Source: Chrysopilus asiliformis (lineage: Eukaryota > Arthropoda > Insecta > Diptera > Rhagionidae). From it: a DNA stretch of 64,000 nucleotides. How positions within the stretch are numbered: position 1 is the stretch's first letter; the number at the start of each line of letters is the position of its first letter. Under the pieces are notes generated by a model, which saw nothing but the letters and a program-made list of their open reading frames with translations, did not search any database and was not told the DNA's origin. Both the position numbers and the translations under genes were made by a program. Below, piece by piece: positions 34,611-44,660 of the stretch. The DNA is taken from the NCBI GenBank assembly GCA_964034945.1, contig OZ035962.1, forward strand, positions 95,666,284 to 95,730,283, in the 5' to 3' direction.

Positions 34611-35622
34611 CACTCTAAATGGTTTGTGTGAATTCACACTAAATTTTGTTGCAAAAAACTCATTTTCACACTTCTGATGTGTGATTTCCAACATTCGCGT
34701 GAAATCTCTATTTTTGAGTGATTTCACTACAAAATTTGTGTGATTTCCAACAAGAGAATATGGAATTTGTGTGATTTCACACAATGGAAGTGAAATACGT
34801 CACAGCAGATAGTAAAATCCAACAGCAGTGTGATTTCACTACAAATTCTGAGTGAAAACCGTCGTCTTTAATAGTAAAAAACCAGCTTTTGATCATTCTT
34901 AATTGACAGTTTTGAAGGGTAAGACCCCAATAGACTTAAATTTTGCACACAGACTTAACTCCGGTGACAATACAATATTTTTATGACTTCGCCCTTGTAA
35001 GGATAGCGGGAGCGGAAGGTCCTTCAAGGATAAGGTGATTGACATCAACCTTTTCCTCAAGTTTTTCGGACAAAAACTCATTTAAGGGTTTTCGGGATCG
35101 CTGAATCATGTTCTGGAGCCAAAAAGTTCGTCAGGACATATCAAAGGCAAGGATATATATTCGAAAACTAAAAAGTAAATACATAAAAAAGTTAAAAAAA
35201 AATTTTTTAAAGAAAAGTATTAGGGAAAAAATAATCAGAAATAAAAGCGAAATAAATATTTAATTTATTTTATTTTTATGCTTTTATCTCGCTTTTATTT
35301 CTGATACACGGTGCTCAAAATATTTTTTTTTCTTTTCAGTACATTTTTTTAATAAAAGCTTTTTATAGAATTTAATAAAAGCTTTTTAGTGAAATCGCAC
35401 ACATTTTGTGTGAAATCGCACACATTTTGTGTGAATTCACTATTCTTTTGTTGATTTTTTGTGTGAAATCACTTCATATTTTGTTGGAATTCACGCTGAT
35501 TTTTGTGTGAATTCACGCTCTATTTTCCAATCACACTTAAGTGTGAAATCACTACATTTAATGTAGGAAACCCAGATTCCTACATTAAATGTAGTGAAAT
35601 CCAACAGAAATCAATTAGAGTG
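34611..35622. mobile_element. GTGTGAATTCACAC-rich element interrupted by family C
   Basis: Starts CACTCTAAATGG and ends TTAGAGTG, a short inverted end, with TA just outside each side. Both flanking parts (34625-34870 and 35388-35610) are packed with variants of the palindromic word GTGTGAATTCACAC and of TTGTGTGAAATCAC and CCAACA. A family-C copy separates them at 34903-35385. No coding. Confidence 0.65.
34903..35385 (-). repeat. Repeat family C, copy 2
   Basis: In reverse it carries the degraded box (GACTTAAATTTTGCACAC), GACAATACAATATTTTTATG, CCTTGTAAGGATAGCGG, one minisatellite unit, GGATATATATTCGAAAACTA and the AT-rich foldback (ATCTCGCTTTTATTTCTGAT and partner). It lacks the multi-unit array of copy 1. 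Confidence 0.75.
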
Positions 35623-36327
35623 TATGCTTTTGAATCTTTATGTGAATTACTTAATGGCTTCGGATCATGAGGCTCCTTTGAATTCCAAATAATTAATAGA
35701 AAATTGTATGGAACTGCAAGTGGTCCTAATTCGACATCGAGATTCTTGCTCCATATTCATTCATTTATAAAACGAATTTAACTTATTTGGTTTATTGCAT
35801 TCTCGAAAATATTTAATTCAATATGATTCTGGAACAGAATTAAAATTCATTGAAATTTGGTCAATTATACTGAATTCAGTCTACAAATTCAATATCATAG
35901 AAAACTGTTTTCCGAATTCAGGGTAATCATCTGATAGGTTGCACATTTCATCATCAGATTAAAATATTTTATCCAGCACGAAAGAAAATCAATTCATAGA
36001 AAGTTTTTTTTTTAAAATTTCTGTATGAAATTCAATTTTTAAATTTTATTCAGTTCAATATGGTCTGCTAATTTTAATTAATTGAATTGAAATTGAGATT
36101 TTTGGAGTGGAAATACTGGACCATGTACAGTTTTCAATTTATTTGTAGAGATAAATCCAAATATTCTCGAAAATTTGTTGAATTAAACCGTAAACCCTCA
36201 TTAACGTCGTCCTTTCAACATTGTGGAAGGTTATCCAAGGAAAATGTTTTGTTTCCTGGCTAAGATATGAAGTTTTGCTATTGGCGAGAGACAATTCTTA
36301 TTTAAATGGAATCTTAACCTTCTTAGT

Positions 36328-36395
36328 TTGGCAGTGAGGCTCAAGTGGTAAAGCCTTACAGCATTACACGAACACCTATTATTTCCGACTGTGAA
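36328..36395 (+). repeat. Possible tRNA-like SINE head
   Basis: GGCAGTGAGGCTCAAGTGGT followed by AAAGCCTTA resembles a tRNA A box, and TTTCCGACTGTG recalls the 15417-15485 copy. There is no canonical B box, so it is not a tRNA gene. Confidence 0.3.
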
Positions 36396-36664
36396 TTAGA
36401 TATATTATAACCCATCTCTGAAAAAAAAATTGTTTCGCAGGTGTAACTGAACCCTTAGCATACATTAAAATATGTTCAACATAAACGGAGAGATATCCAA
36501 ATACAAATATACGGGACAATGGACTATTCTGCAATTGTTCCCTAAAAATAGGGAATTATTCCTATAGTTTTGTGGAAATTTTCTATTATTTTGCAAGAAT
36601 TCCCCTTTTGTTTGAGAGTCGTTATCAAAAAATTTCACTGTCTCGTATAAGCAAAATATATACA

Positions 36665-37170
36665 ACTAGCTTGCATACCCGTCGTTGCCGGGTTAAGTTT
36701 TTTCAAATTTTTTTTTGATGGTCTATGTTGGAGCTAAACTTCAGGCCAATCGGTTCAGTGGTTTCCCCGCGAAAGAGTAACATAGAGGAAGATCTAAGTT
36801 TTGAGATCACTTTATCCCCTCCCCTTACTCCTCCACCTATCGGGCTACTTTTTAATAGGTGTATGTTGGGGCTGGACCCCCGACGAACATCTATGCCAAA
36901 TTTCAGGCCAATCGGTTCAGTAGTTTCCCCGCGAAAGAGTAACATAGCGCAAAAACTAAGTTTCGAAATCACTTTATCCCCTCCCCTTACTCCCCCCCAC
37001 TCCTCACGCTATTTTTTCGTATGCCTATGTTGGAACCAGAACTACCACAGACACTCATGCCAAATTTCAAGTCAATCGGTTCTGCCGTTTTTGCGTGAAA
37101 GAAGAACAGACAGAGAGACAGACAAACAGACAGACAGATACCAACTCATTTTTTTATATATTAGTATGAT
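36665..37170 (+). repeat. Repeat family A, copy 2
   Basis: ACTAGCTTGCATACCCGTCG, TTGCCGGGTTAAG, two tandem CCAATCGGTTCAGT.GTTTCC modules, the box AAATTTCAAGTCAATCGG at 37063, AACAGACAGAGAGACAGACA and the end TATATATTAGTATGAT. The 149-codon frame across it is a translation of the repeat modules. Confidence 0.8.
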
Positions 37171-37523
37171 ATAAAACCTGCCAAATATCATACGCAAATG
37201 CATTCGGCACCGGACATTGGGAGATGTGTGGGGGGAGAGGGAAGGGTGAGTAACTAAAATTGTCCGGTGTTGAGTTGTCATGCACCGTAAAAATTCTGTT
37301 TTGAATATTTATGCAAAAATTGCCCCAAACCTCATATAAATTTTTTTTATAGATCCAGCCAGAGTTTAGGGAAAGACCCTTTAATGCCCAAGCACAGCTC
37401 AGGATGGTCGGAAGGACAAAAGGAGATGTCGGTGTATGTTCCCCTTGAACTTCTGCGGGTTAGTCCTGGGTGAACACATTGGATGGTAGATCGTTCCAAA
37501 GTCTTGTTGTTCGCGGAATTATG

Positions 37524-37556
37524 GGCATCATGGGCATTATGGGCATTATGGGCAGC
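37524..37556 (+). repeat. ATGGGCATT short tandem repeat
   Basis: Four units of 9 bp (ATGGGCATC, ATGGGCATT, ATGGGCATT, ATGGGCAGC). Confidence 0.7.
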
Positions 37557-38026
37557 CAGAGGAATTTTTACTATTTGTGTTTCACCATTGAATCATTTCT
37601 GTTTTATTCGGCACAGTGAAGCCTGGGTCTCAAGGCAACTGGACGTAGATTAGTGCGCGGACGGGAGTATGAAACTTGGCTTCACTATTTAACACGTTCG
37701 TGATCCATGTATCACGAATCTGTATTCTAATCAACTACATTGGTGTTAAAATCAACCCATTTCCGTGATCTCTAAAAAATGTTTCGTCAAATATGAATCC
37801 ACATCTTTCGCGATCAAGTCACTAACAGAGATTCAATGTGTTGTTCTAATGAAGCTTCATCAACATTTAATTTTCGAAACCGAAACTTGATGCTTCTTAT
37901 CAAAAAATTTCCATTCTTTCAATTAAAAATTAATTTCATTGTAATCAATCGATCGCCATGAGCAATCCGATACCTAGATTGAAATGATTTCGAGAGAAAC
38001 AAAAAATATTTCAGATGACCAAAAAG

Positions 38027-38394
38027 CGTCTATTTCATACGCAGGGCAAATTGCCGGGCATTTCATATTCCAGCATGGCACAGAATAATTTGATTTTACA
38101 GCCCAATATAACTATTATCAAGGTCCTGTTGTACCAATTACTGAAAAATTAAAAAAAAAAGTCTAAAGCTTACTACGACGATCCTCAATATTTAAAAGGA
38201 AAATCTCATTTAAAAAATAACTAGCAACATATGAAATGCAGGGCAAATAAATAAAAGCTATTTTACGACATTTCAAAAACTATTAATTTTAAAAACAGCA
38301 GGGCAACGAGTTTCTTATTTTCTCATCAAAACCCACTGTTTTTGATTGACCTGCAAGCAGCATGGCAGAATTTGCCCTGCGTATGAAATAGACG
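38027..38394. mobile_element. Mutator-like miniature element with 11-bp target duplication (368 bp)
   Basis: Perfect 26-bp inverted ends, starting CGTCTATTTCATACGCAGGG and ending CCCTGCGTATGAAATAGACG, are flanked by identical TGACCAAAAAG at 38016-38026 and 38395-38405. An 11-bp duplication is in the Mutator range (8-11 bp). Internal GCAGGGCAA and AGCATGGCA words recur. No coding. The perfect ends and duplication imply a recent insertion. Confidence 0.9.
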
Positions 38395-39065
38395 TGACCA
38401 AAAAGCCCTAAAATTTTGTAATAAAAATTTTCTGTAGTCAAAACAAAAACTAAAAATAAATAAAAATTCCCTAAATCGCTAACCACATCCCTGTGGTCTT
38501 CTCTGAATTGCAATTTCTTGCCTTGACATGGTTATGATTAAAACAAAAAGATTTTTTGTGCGGCTCTTCCTCCTTTTTTGTAGTTGGGAATTTTGCGGTA
38601 GATCATAAGATAGCAAAAAGAAATGAGAAACATAGCAGAAATGGCCGAGTTTGAAATTAGTTTCGGTTTATGAAACTTCCTCGCGAGTGTTTGATGATCA
38701 TTAATTAGATGTTTTTGATTAAAATATGAGAAGTTTATGAATCACTTCTTCCTCGTATACCATGTATGAATGAATGAACGATTTGTTTATAGCTGTTGGT
38801 GGTAATGACCATTTCTTGTATAATTTTGAGACGCTTTGATGATTCATGAGATTGAGTTTAATAAGGGGCGTTACAGAAGCCTGACAATACAATATATTTA
38901 AAATATTTTTAGCTAAGTTTAAACAAAACAGATTCGAATGTGAATTTTGATAAAGCAGCAAAGTCGTCTGCAATAATTGTGATTAGATTTTCTATAATTG
39001 GGGCATAATCTAGAATAAACGCCTATATTTTAATTTGGTCCAAGGGCAACGCAATTTTACGTATA

Positions 39066-39438
39066 CAGTGGAATCCGCTTAAGAGCACTATGGCTTAAAA
39101 GAACATCCCAGCTCAAAGCACAATTTCTTGTGGCAATCTTTAGGTTTTGTACATATATGGCTTCAAGAGCCACCGAATTGAAGGGGGATGGTGAGGCGTT
39201 AACGAATTTTTTCCATGATTTCTGTGAAAAATCACGAGAAAGTTCGTTAACCCCTCACCATCCCCCTGCAATTCGGTGGCTCTTGAAGCCATATATGCAT
39301 GAAACTATAGACTGTACCCTTTCCAAAAAGTTCTCAACCAAAGTGAAAACTTCACTGATTCAAAAATTAGTTTAGGGGCAAAATCGTACATCGTTCTTTT
39401 GCTGACATTTTCAATGTTATTTTAAACGGACTCCACTC
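39066..39438. mobile_element. pogo/Tigger-like miniature element (373 bp)
   Basis: Left CAGTGGAATCCGCTTAA and right TTTAAACGGACTCCACTC are imperfect inverted repeats at a TA target (39064-39065 and 39439-39440). The CAGTGGAxTCCG start is common in pogo-type elements. A long palindrome is nested at 39157-39300. Confidence 0.75.
39157..39300. repeat. GC-richer long palindrome nested in the pogo-like element
   Basis: CATATATGGCTTCAAGAGCC, then ACCGAATTG and GGGGGATGGTGAGG, pair almost perfectly with CCTCACCATCCCCC and GGCTCTTGAAGCCATATATG across a short loop holding TTCCATGATTTCTGTGAAAA. It has a different base composition from its host element. Confidence 0.8.
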
Positions 39439-39569
39439 TATGTAGTTCAAAAAAACCCTATTTAGGGCCAAGTTTTTTTTTTTAAATTAATGAACAAAAA
39501 ATCAAAAAAGCGGTTGAAAACCTCACCGGTCATTTGACCTGGATTTCAAGAAAAAAAATTGTCACCCTA

Positions 39570-40087
39570 TTTATACCCGTATGGTGAAACCAAAGGGTAT
39601 ATTAACTTTGCCTTACCGTTTGTAACGCCAAGATCCCGTCATCACACAAAAAACTGAATTACACCAGTGTGTTTAGAATGATAAAAAAAGTTGAATTTTG
39701 CATGTCCGTCCGTCTGTCCGTCTGTCCGTCTGTCTGTCCGTCTGTCCGTCTGTCTGTGGCGCGGATTGCGGGCGCACGGATTGAGCTAGAGACTTGAAAT
39801 TTTGCGTGGATCCGTTTTTCGTAAAATGTGAGGCTAAGTTCGTTAATGGGCAAAAATGGACCATTAGGGGGGGGTTATCCTAAATAACAAAAGTTATTTA
39901 GGATATGATTCTACATAAAACTCCCATACATCAAAATCCGATTGGAATAAATTTAAAAAAATCTTATTGGAAAGTTTGACTTCAAAGTGGAATTTTGGTA
40001 TAACTGTTCGAATTTTGATACGAATATCACCATACGGGTCTCCAATGATTGCCAGATTGGCAATTTTAGCTTTTGTTATGTTTTTAA
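39570..40087 (-). repeat. Repeat family B, copy 3 (left arm of an inverted pair)
   Basis: Outer end TTTATACCCGTATGGTGAAA, then ACACCAGTGTGTTTAGAATG, a GTCCGTCTGTCC array at 39705-39755, the box GAGACTTGAAATTTTGCG, and inner end GCTTTTGTTATGTTT. It is the mirror image of copy 4 at 40720. Confidence 0.85.
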
Positions 40088-40511
40088 GGTACGTTTAGAT
40101 TTGCGATTTTTGCCGTTTAGAATTGCGGTTTTTCTCCCGTCGTAGAGCAAGTTTACTTTAGCAAAAGTTCACAGAATTTGTGAACTTCAGCCATTTTCTA
40201 TAAAAAAAAAATCTAGTTCCGACGTTTTCAGGGAAAAATTTCAAAATGTTATATGCTGGTGTCAGATTTAAATTACCCCTTATGTGGATCGTAAACAAAT
40301 ACATATATCAGCCACAACATTTGATTTCGAAAATTAAAATTTAGAACAGAAAAAATTGGTCCAATATCATTAATGGCTAAAATTGGCCCATCTTATCCCA
40401 TTAAAAATTCAAGCATAAGATATTTAGAATATTATTTTGCGAAAGTTTTCCATATATCAAAATTCATTTGAAAGAAACATTTTTCCTTTTTTAAACGTAT
40501 TTACACTAACC

Positions 40512-40635
40512 CCTAATTTATTCACTAGGAGTTAAGCCGAGTTAGTGAGTTAAGGGAGTTAGCTAACGTTATTTTCCATGTTAAAGGTGAGTTAAGGGAG
40601 TTAAGGCGATTTAACTCCTAGTGAATAAATTGGCC
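40512..40635. mobile_element. Small hairpin element between the two family-B arms
   Basis: AATTTATTCACTAGGAGTTA and TAACTCCTAGTGAATAAATT are perfect inverted repeats about 118 bp apart end to end. The interior repeats GAGTTAAGGGAGTTA. Target duplication unclear. Confidence 0.75.
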
Positions 40636-40719
40636 GTAAGCAGATTAATTAGAGTAAAACCAAAATTTTATATTTGGTTTATCATAAAAAATGGAAAAAT
40701 TATAGCGGAATAAATTACA

Positions 40720-41261
40720 AACATAACAAAAGCTATAATTGCCAATCTGGCAATTATTGAAAACCCGTATGGTGATATTCGTATCAAAATTCGAACAGTT
40801 GTAGCAAAATTCCACTTTGAAGTCAAACTTTCCAATAAGATTTTTTAAAATTTTTTCCAATCAGATTTTGATGTATGGGAGTTTTATGTAGAATCAGATC
40901 CTAAATAACTTTTGTTCTTGCCCTTTTCTGATCAGATGCACAGTTTTCGAGATATTTGCAAAAAACAGTTTCGTTCGTATGGGGGGTACCCCCCCTAATG
41001 GTCATTTTTGCCCATTAACAAACTTAGCCTTGAATTTTACGAAAAACCGATCTGCGCAAAATTTCAAGTCTCTAGCTCAATCCGTGCGCCCGCAATCCAC
41101 GCCACAGACGGACGGACGGACGGACATGCAAAAATTAATTATTTTTATTATTCTAAACACACTGGTGTAATTCATTTTTGTGTGTGATGACGGGATCTTG
41201 GCGTTACAAATGGTAAGGCAAAGTTAGTATACCCTTTGGTTTTACCATACGGGTATAAAAA
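40720..41261 (+). repeat. Repeat family B, copy 4 (right arm of an inverted pair)
   Basis: AACATAACAAAAGCTATAAT at the inner end, box AAAATTTCAAGTCTCTAGCT at 41058, GACGGACGGACGGACATGCA, and outer end TTTTACCATACGGGTATAAA. Its microsatellite is short compared with copies 1 and 3. Confidence 0.85.
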
Positions 41262-43415
41262 CACAATGACATACTTTCCGTATTCAAGTTTAATTCCATT
41301 ACCAGTGCTAATAAAATAATGCGATAAAAATAATTAAATTGAAAAACTCATATCCATTTGCAGTATGGGTTCTTGTTCCTGTCACGTTTCCGTATTTCCC
41401 CGTCTAAAGTGATGTAGTCCAAATGTAATTAAATAATTTAATATCATTTCAGTAACATGAGTATAAAATCACATAAATTACACAATTAAACAGAAACAAC
41501 AAAAAATAGAAATGTTTTTATGTAACTCTTAGCAAAGTCCATTGCCTTTGATGGTGGTATACACTTGGTATGTTTCGGAATTGTATCAAAGAATTAAATT
41601 ATCTAGGAAAAGCACCATTTCCAACACCTTCAAGCAATTAGATATCATCTTATTTAGTGATTTGAAAATGATGGAGCCCAACAGGCAAAAAACGATAGAG
41701 CCATTAGCTTCAATGGATCTAGTTTGGGGCGCTTTTGGATTAAAATCTGAAATTCATGCTGGAGAAGTGATAGAAAGTGAAAATCTACACGATCACGATT
41801 TCTTGATCATCCAGATTCAAAAAGGTCTACTTTGAACTTTACATTGGACGCGGCAAATAGTCTTCGGGTTTTGAACAGAAGATAATTGGATTAATTTCAG
41901 TAATTCTATCCATACTCAATTTATTTGAACTCATCCAAGTCCAGTTCCATTTCGAAAATTCAAACCTGATTGGTCTAGATCAGCTATAGGCATAATTTAT
42001 AAATTTGGGGATTTTAGGTCGGAAATTCCAGAATGGGTCAGACAAATCTCTACTTCAAAATTGTCTGAGACTACTCATAGTAGAATATTGGGCCTACAGG
42101 CAGATGTTGTGATATGCCTGTGGGATTTCCATGGAAGGAACAAAACTACTTATAGTACAACATATTTCCACTTCTGTATTTTCACATTTTTTTGCTAGTT
42201 TTTGTTCGAATTATGTTATACAATTCTCATAATTTCACTTGATGTCATCGTAGTAAATGTGAACGAATTTTCTAGGTCTCCCGAACCGCCCATCAGGCCA
42301 CTGTAAACAGTTAATAAAATTCTGGGCTGCACAGTTGTCACTAAATGGCGCCAATTAATTTGTTTTCAATTTGGTCATGTCCAATATTTTATGCAATTTA
42401 TACGACTGCGAATATGCTGAAATGTTATGGGACGTAACTTCCGTGATAAAATTTCAGTAATCAATTTTATTTGTTTTGTATTAATTGAATTTCAAGTTCA
42501 GTATTGATACCGAAAATATCTACGAGTATAAGGTTGTCTTCAAGCAATTTTGAATTCGCATTCTGTGTATGATATTTGTATAACCTTTGCGGTTAATTTC
42601 ATTAAATTGTGCCACAGTTGTAAAATTGTAACTTCAAGAAATCAAATTCTATACTCGTAGGTCAGGTTGGATAAATTTTTTGTACGTCAAAATCGATTGC
42701 TCAAGACATGTTTTGGGGCTCTGACAGTTTCAAATTTCAAAGAGTATGGATAGAATTACAGAATAAGAAAAAAAAAATACGATTTTGTCGATGTTGTGAA
42801 AATTATAAAACTTAAATTTTTTGGCTTCAGTCCACCGAAAAATATTTTTTCATTAAAATTCCTGAGCGAATCTTAAATATTAAAACCACTGGCGAAAAGT
42901 TTAGAAACATTTCTCCGACAGAGCCGAGGCAATGTTTTGCATAAAAATAAATAGTTAGTAACTTTTGTAGATAATAATACATTAGAAATCCATTGGAATT
43001 CTAATTTTTATGACTCAACGGACGTGATTTCAAATTAAATTGGCAACCAAAACCTTTGTAAGACGATTTTTATGACATTTAATGTCAATAGTTAGAATCA
43101 ATTTTAGATTTTTTGATTTTTTCAAACCGCAGCAATTTCTATGTCATGTTTAAAAATGAAATAGTTTCTGTATCTATGATTCATTTGTTTAGTAGAAAAA
43201 ATTATCAACGTTAAAAAAACATGCTTTGGGGGCGTTTTCAAAGTTTAAAAAAAAATTATTCCACATAAATTCATTTTTGGGGCTGCGACCTACGAACAAC
43301 GAGCTTTATAAAATATTTTGGCTTTTTCACTGTAGATTTTACTGATTCAATTGTTTTTGGGCGAGCTTTTTTTTTTAGAAAAGCGTGCAAAGGAAGTAAT
43401 TTTACCTGGCAAGGA
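41262..43415. other. No gene recognised; one unassigned 95-codon frame
   Basis: The + frame with first ATG at 41551 and stop at 41833-41835 reads MVVYTWYVSELYQRIKLSRK and later LKSEIHAGEVIESENLHDHD. It is more GC-rich than its flanks but has no recognised domain, neighbour or splice partner. Chance is not excluded. The rest is AT-rich DNA. Confidence 0.25.
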
Positions 43416-43417
43416 AA

Positions 43418-43880
43418 ATATCGGGTCTTTCAATAAGGACATAACAATTTTGTATTTAAATAAAACACAGAATAATTGAGATATCGGGCTTAAAAATTAT
43501 TCCAGGTGTAGTGGCCATGTTACATTTAAGTATGAAATTCGATGTCGTTCATATGGCCACCGCGAGCACGTTTGCAGATTGATTCTTTGGAGTCAATTTT
43601 CCACCACTCTTCCACACATATCGGCCGGAACGTTGGCAATTTCGCGTTCGATATTGTTCCTGCGCTCCTCTAACGTTGTTGGCTTGTTGGCATAAACCAA
43701 CGACTTAACATAACCCCATAAAAAGAAATCCAACGGCGTTAAATCGCATGAGCGAGGTGGCCATTCGACCGGACCATTTCTCAAGATTACACGATTACCG
43801 AACTTCTCCTTCAATAGATCAATTGTTTGATCAGCTGTGTGACATTGCTCGTTCGTGAACTTCACCATGATAAAAATGTA
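43418..43880 (-). mobile_element. mariner/IS630-type element remnant
   Basis: Contains the deleted transposase frame and the presumed end CGGGTCTTTCAATAAGGACA. The other terminus is missing or unrecognisable beyond 43868, so the right boundary is approximate. Confidence 0.55.
43526..43868 (-). pseudogene. Internally deleted mariner/IS630-type transposase, third catalytic Asp retained
   Basis: The start MVKFTNEQ is joined directly to CHTADQTIDLLKEKFG, a segment normally far into the catalytic domain. WPPRSCDLTPLDFFLWGYVK follows, the region of the third acidic residue, then VYANKPTTLEERRNNIEREI. A frameshift after GRVVEN moves the true C-terminus (KRARGGHMNDIEFHT, stop at 43526-43528) to another frame. 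The first two catalytic Asp and nearly all of the DNA-binding domain are gone. It is non-functional. A candidate terminal repeat (CGGGTCTTTCAATAAGGACA) lies at 43423; no matching right end was found. Confidence 0.75.
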
Positions 43881-44034
43881 AACCTTGACTGACGTTTTAG
43901 CATTGTTATACGAAGTGTTATACGTAGTATAATAATGTATTGCATTTATGAAAAATTTCTACCTCATAATTTTGCTTTTCCCGAGCATTCCCGACACGAT
44001 TAACGCATTATATTGCACAAATGTCTTTCTGCCT

Positions 44035-44390
44035 CTGTTAGTTTGTTAGTATGTTAGTCTGTGAGTCTGTGAGTCTGTTGGTCTGTTAGACTGTGAGTCT
44101 GTTAGTCTGTTAGTCTGTTAGTCTGTTAGTCTGTTAGTCTGTTAGTCTGTTAGTCTGTTAGTCTGTTAGTCTGTTAGTCTGTTAGTCTGTTAGTCTGTTA
44201 GTCTGTTAGTCTGTTAGTCTGTTAGTCTGTTAGTCTGTTAGTCTGTTAGTCTGTTAGTCTGTTAGTCTGTTAGTCTGTTAGTCTGTTAGTCTGTTAGTCT
44301 GTTAGTCTGTTAGTCTGTTAGTCTGTTAGTCTGTTAGTCTGTTAGTCTGTTAGTCTGTTAGTCTGTGAGTCTATTGGTCTGTTAGTCTGT
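44035..44390 (+). repeat. Minisatellite of the 8-bp unit TTAGTCTG (about 44 units)
   Basis: About 356 bp of nearly uniform TTAGTCTG units. A few variants (GTGAGTCTG, TTGGTCTG, TATTGGTCT) lie only at the two ends, and the centre is homogeneous. It is directly followed by the family-D body (GTGTACAAGATTCATCC). Confidence 0.95.
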
Positions 44391-44660
44391 GTACAAGATT
44401 CATCCAAACCTAATAGGGCTAGAGCCTTGAAATTTTACTGGTATGTTTAGTTTTGGTGTGGGACGGTCGTATCAACTTTTGGTGGAAATTCGTTAGCAGG
44501 AAGTAGCCAATATGGCGGTTTTTTGAAAATCGTACTTTCGTTTTTTGCGTTTTACTCTGAAAATACACATTTTTCAGTAGTCTTATGTACAAAAGACAGT
44601 AAAATTTCGTACACTTTTGTCTTTTATTAGAAGTCGATATCGTAAACCGGTGTTTACCGT
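44385..44660 (+). repeat. Repeat family D, copy 1
   Basis: GACTGTGTACAAGATT-like start, the box GGGCTAGAGCCTTGAAATTT, GGACGGTCGTATCAACTTTT, GGTGGAAATTCGTTAGCAGG and AAGTAGCCAATATGGCGG. It aligns with 55735-55850. The right boundary is not defined. Confidence 0.65.

Noticed and set aside
36725..37174. 149-codon open frame, one of the longest in the window
   Set aside because: It translates the tandem modules of repeat family A; the same peptide words recur at 20500-20913 and 51218-51492.
39659..39864. Frames with TDGQTDRRTD-type peptides, also at 2117-2380 and 26852-27109
   Set aside because: They are read through the GACA/GACGGACA microsatellites of family B.
41551..41835. 95-codon frame as a real gene (an AGEVI..ENL stretch recalls SAF-type domains)
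   Set aside because: The resemblance is one short word; no domain context, splice partner or neighbour supports it.
44035..44390. Possible CRISPR-like or telomeric array
   Set aside because: Units are 8 bp with no spacers, the host is eukaryotic, and TTAGTCTG is not the insect telomere unit TTAGG.
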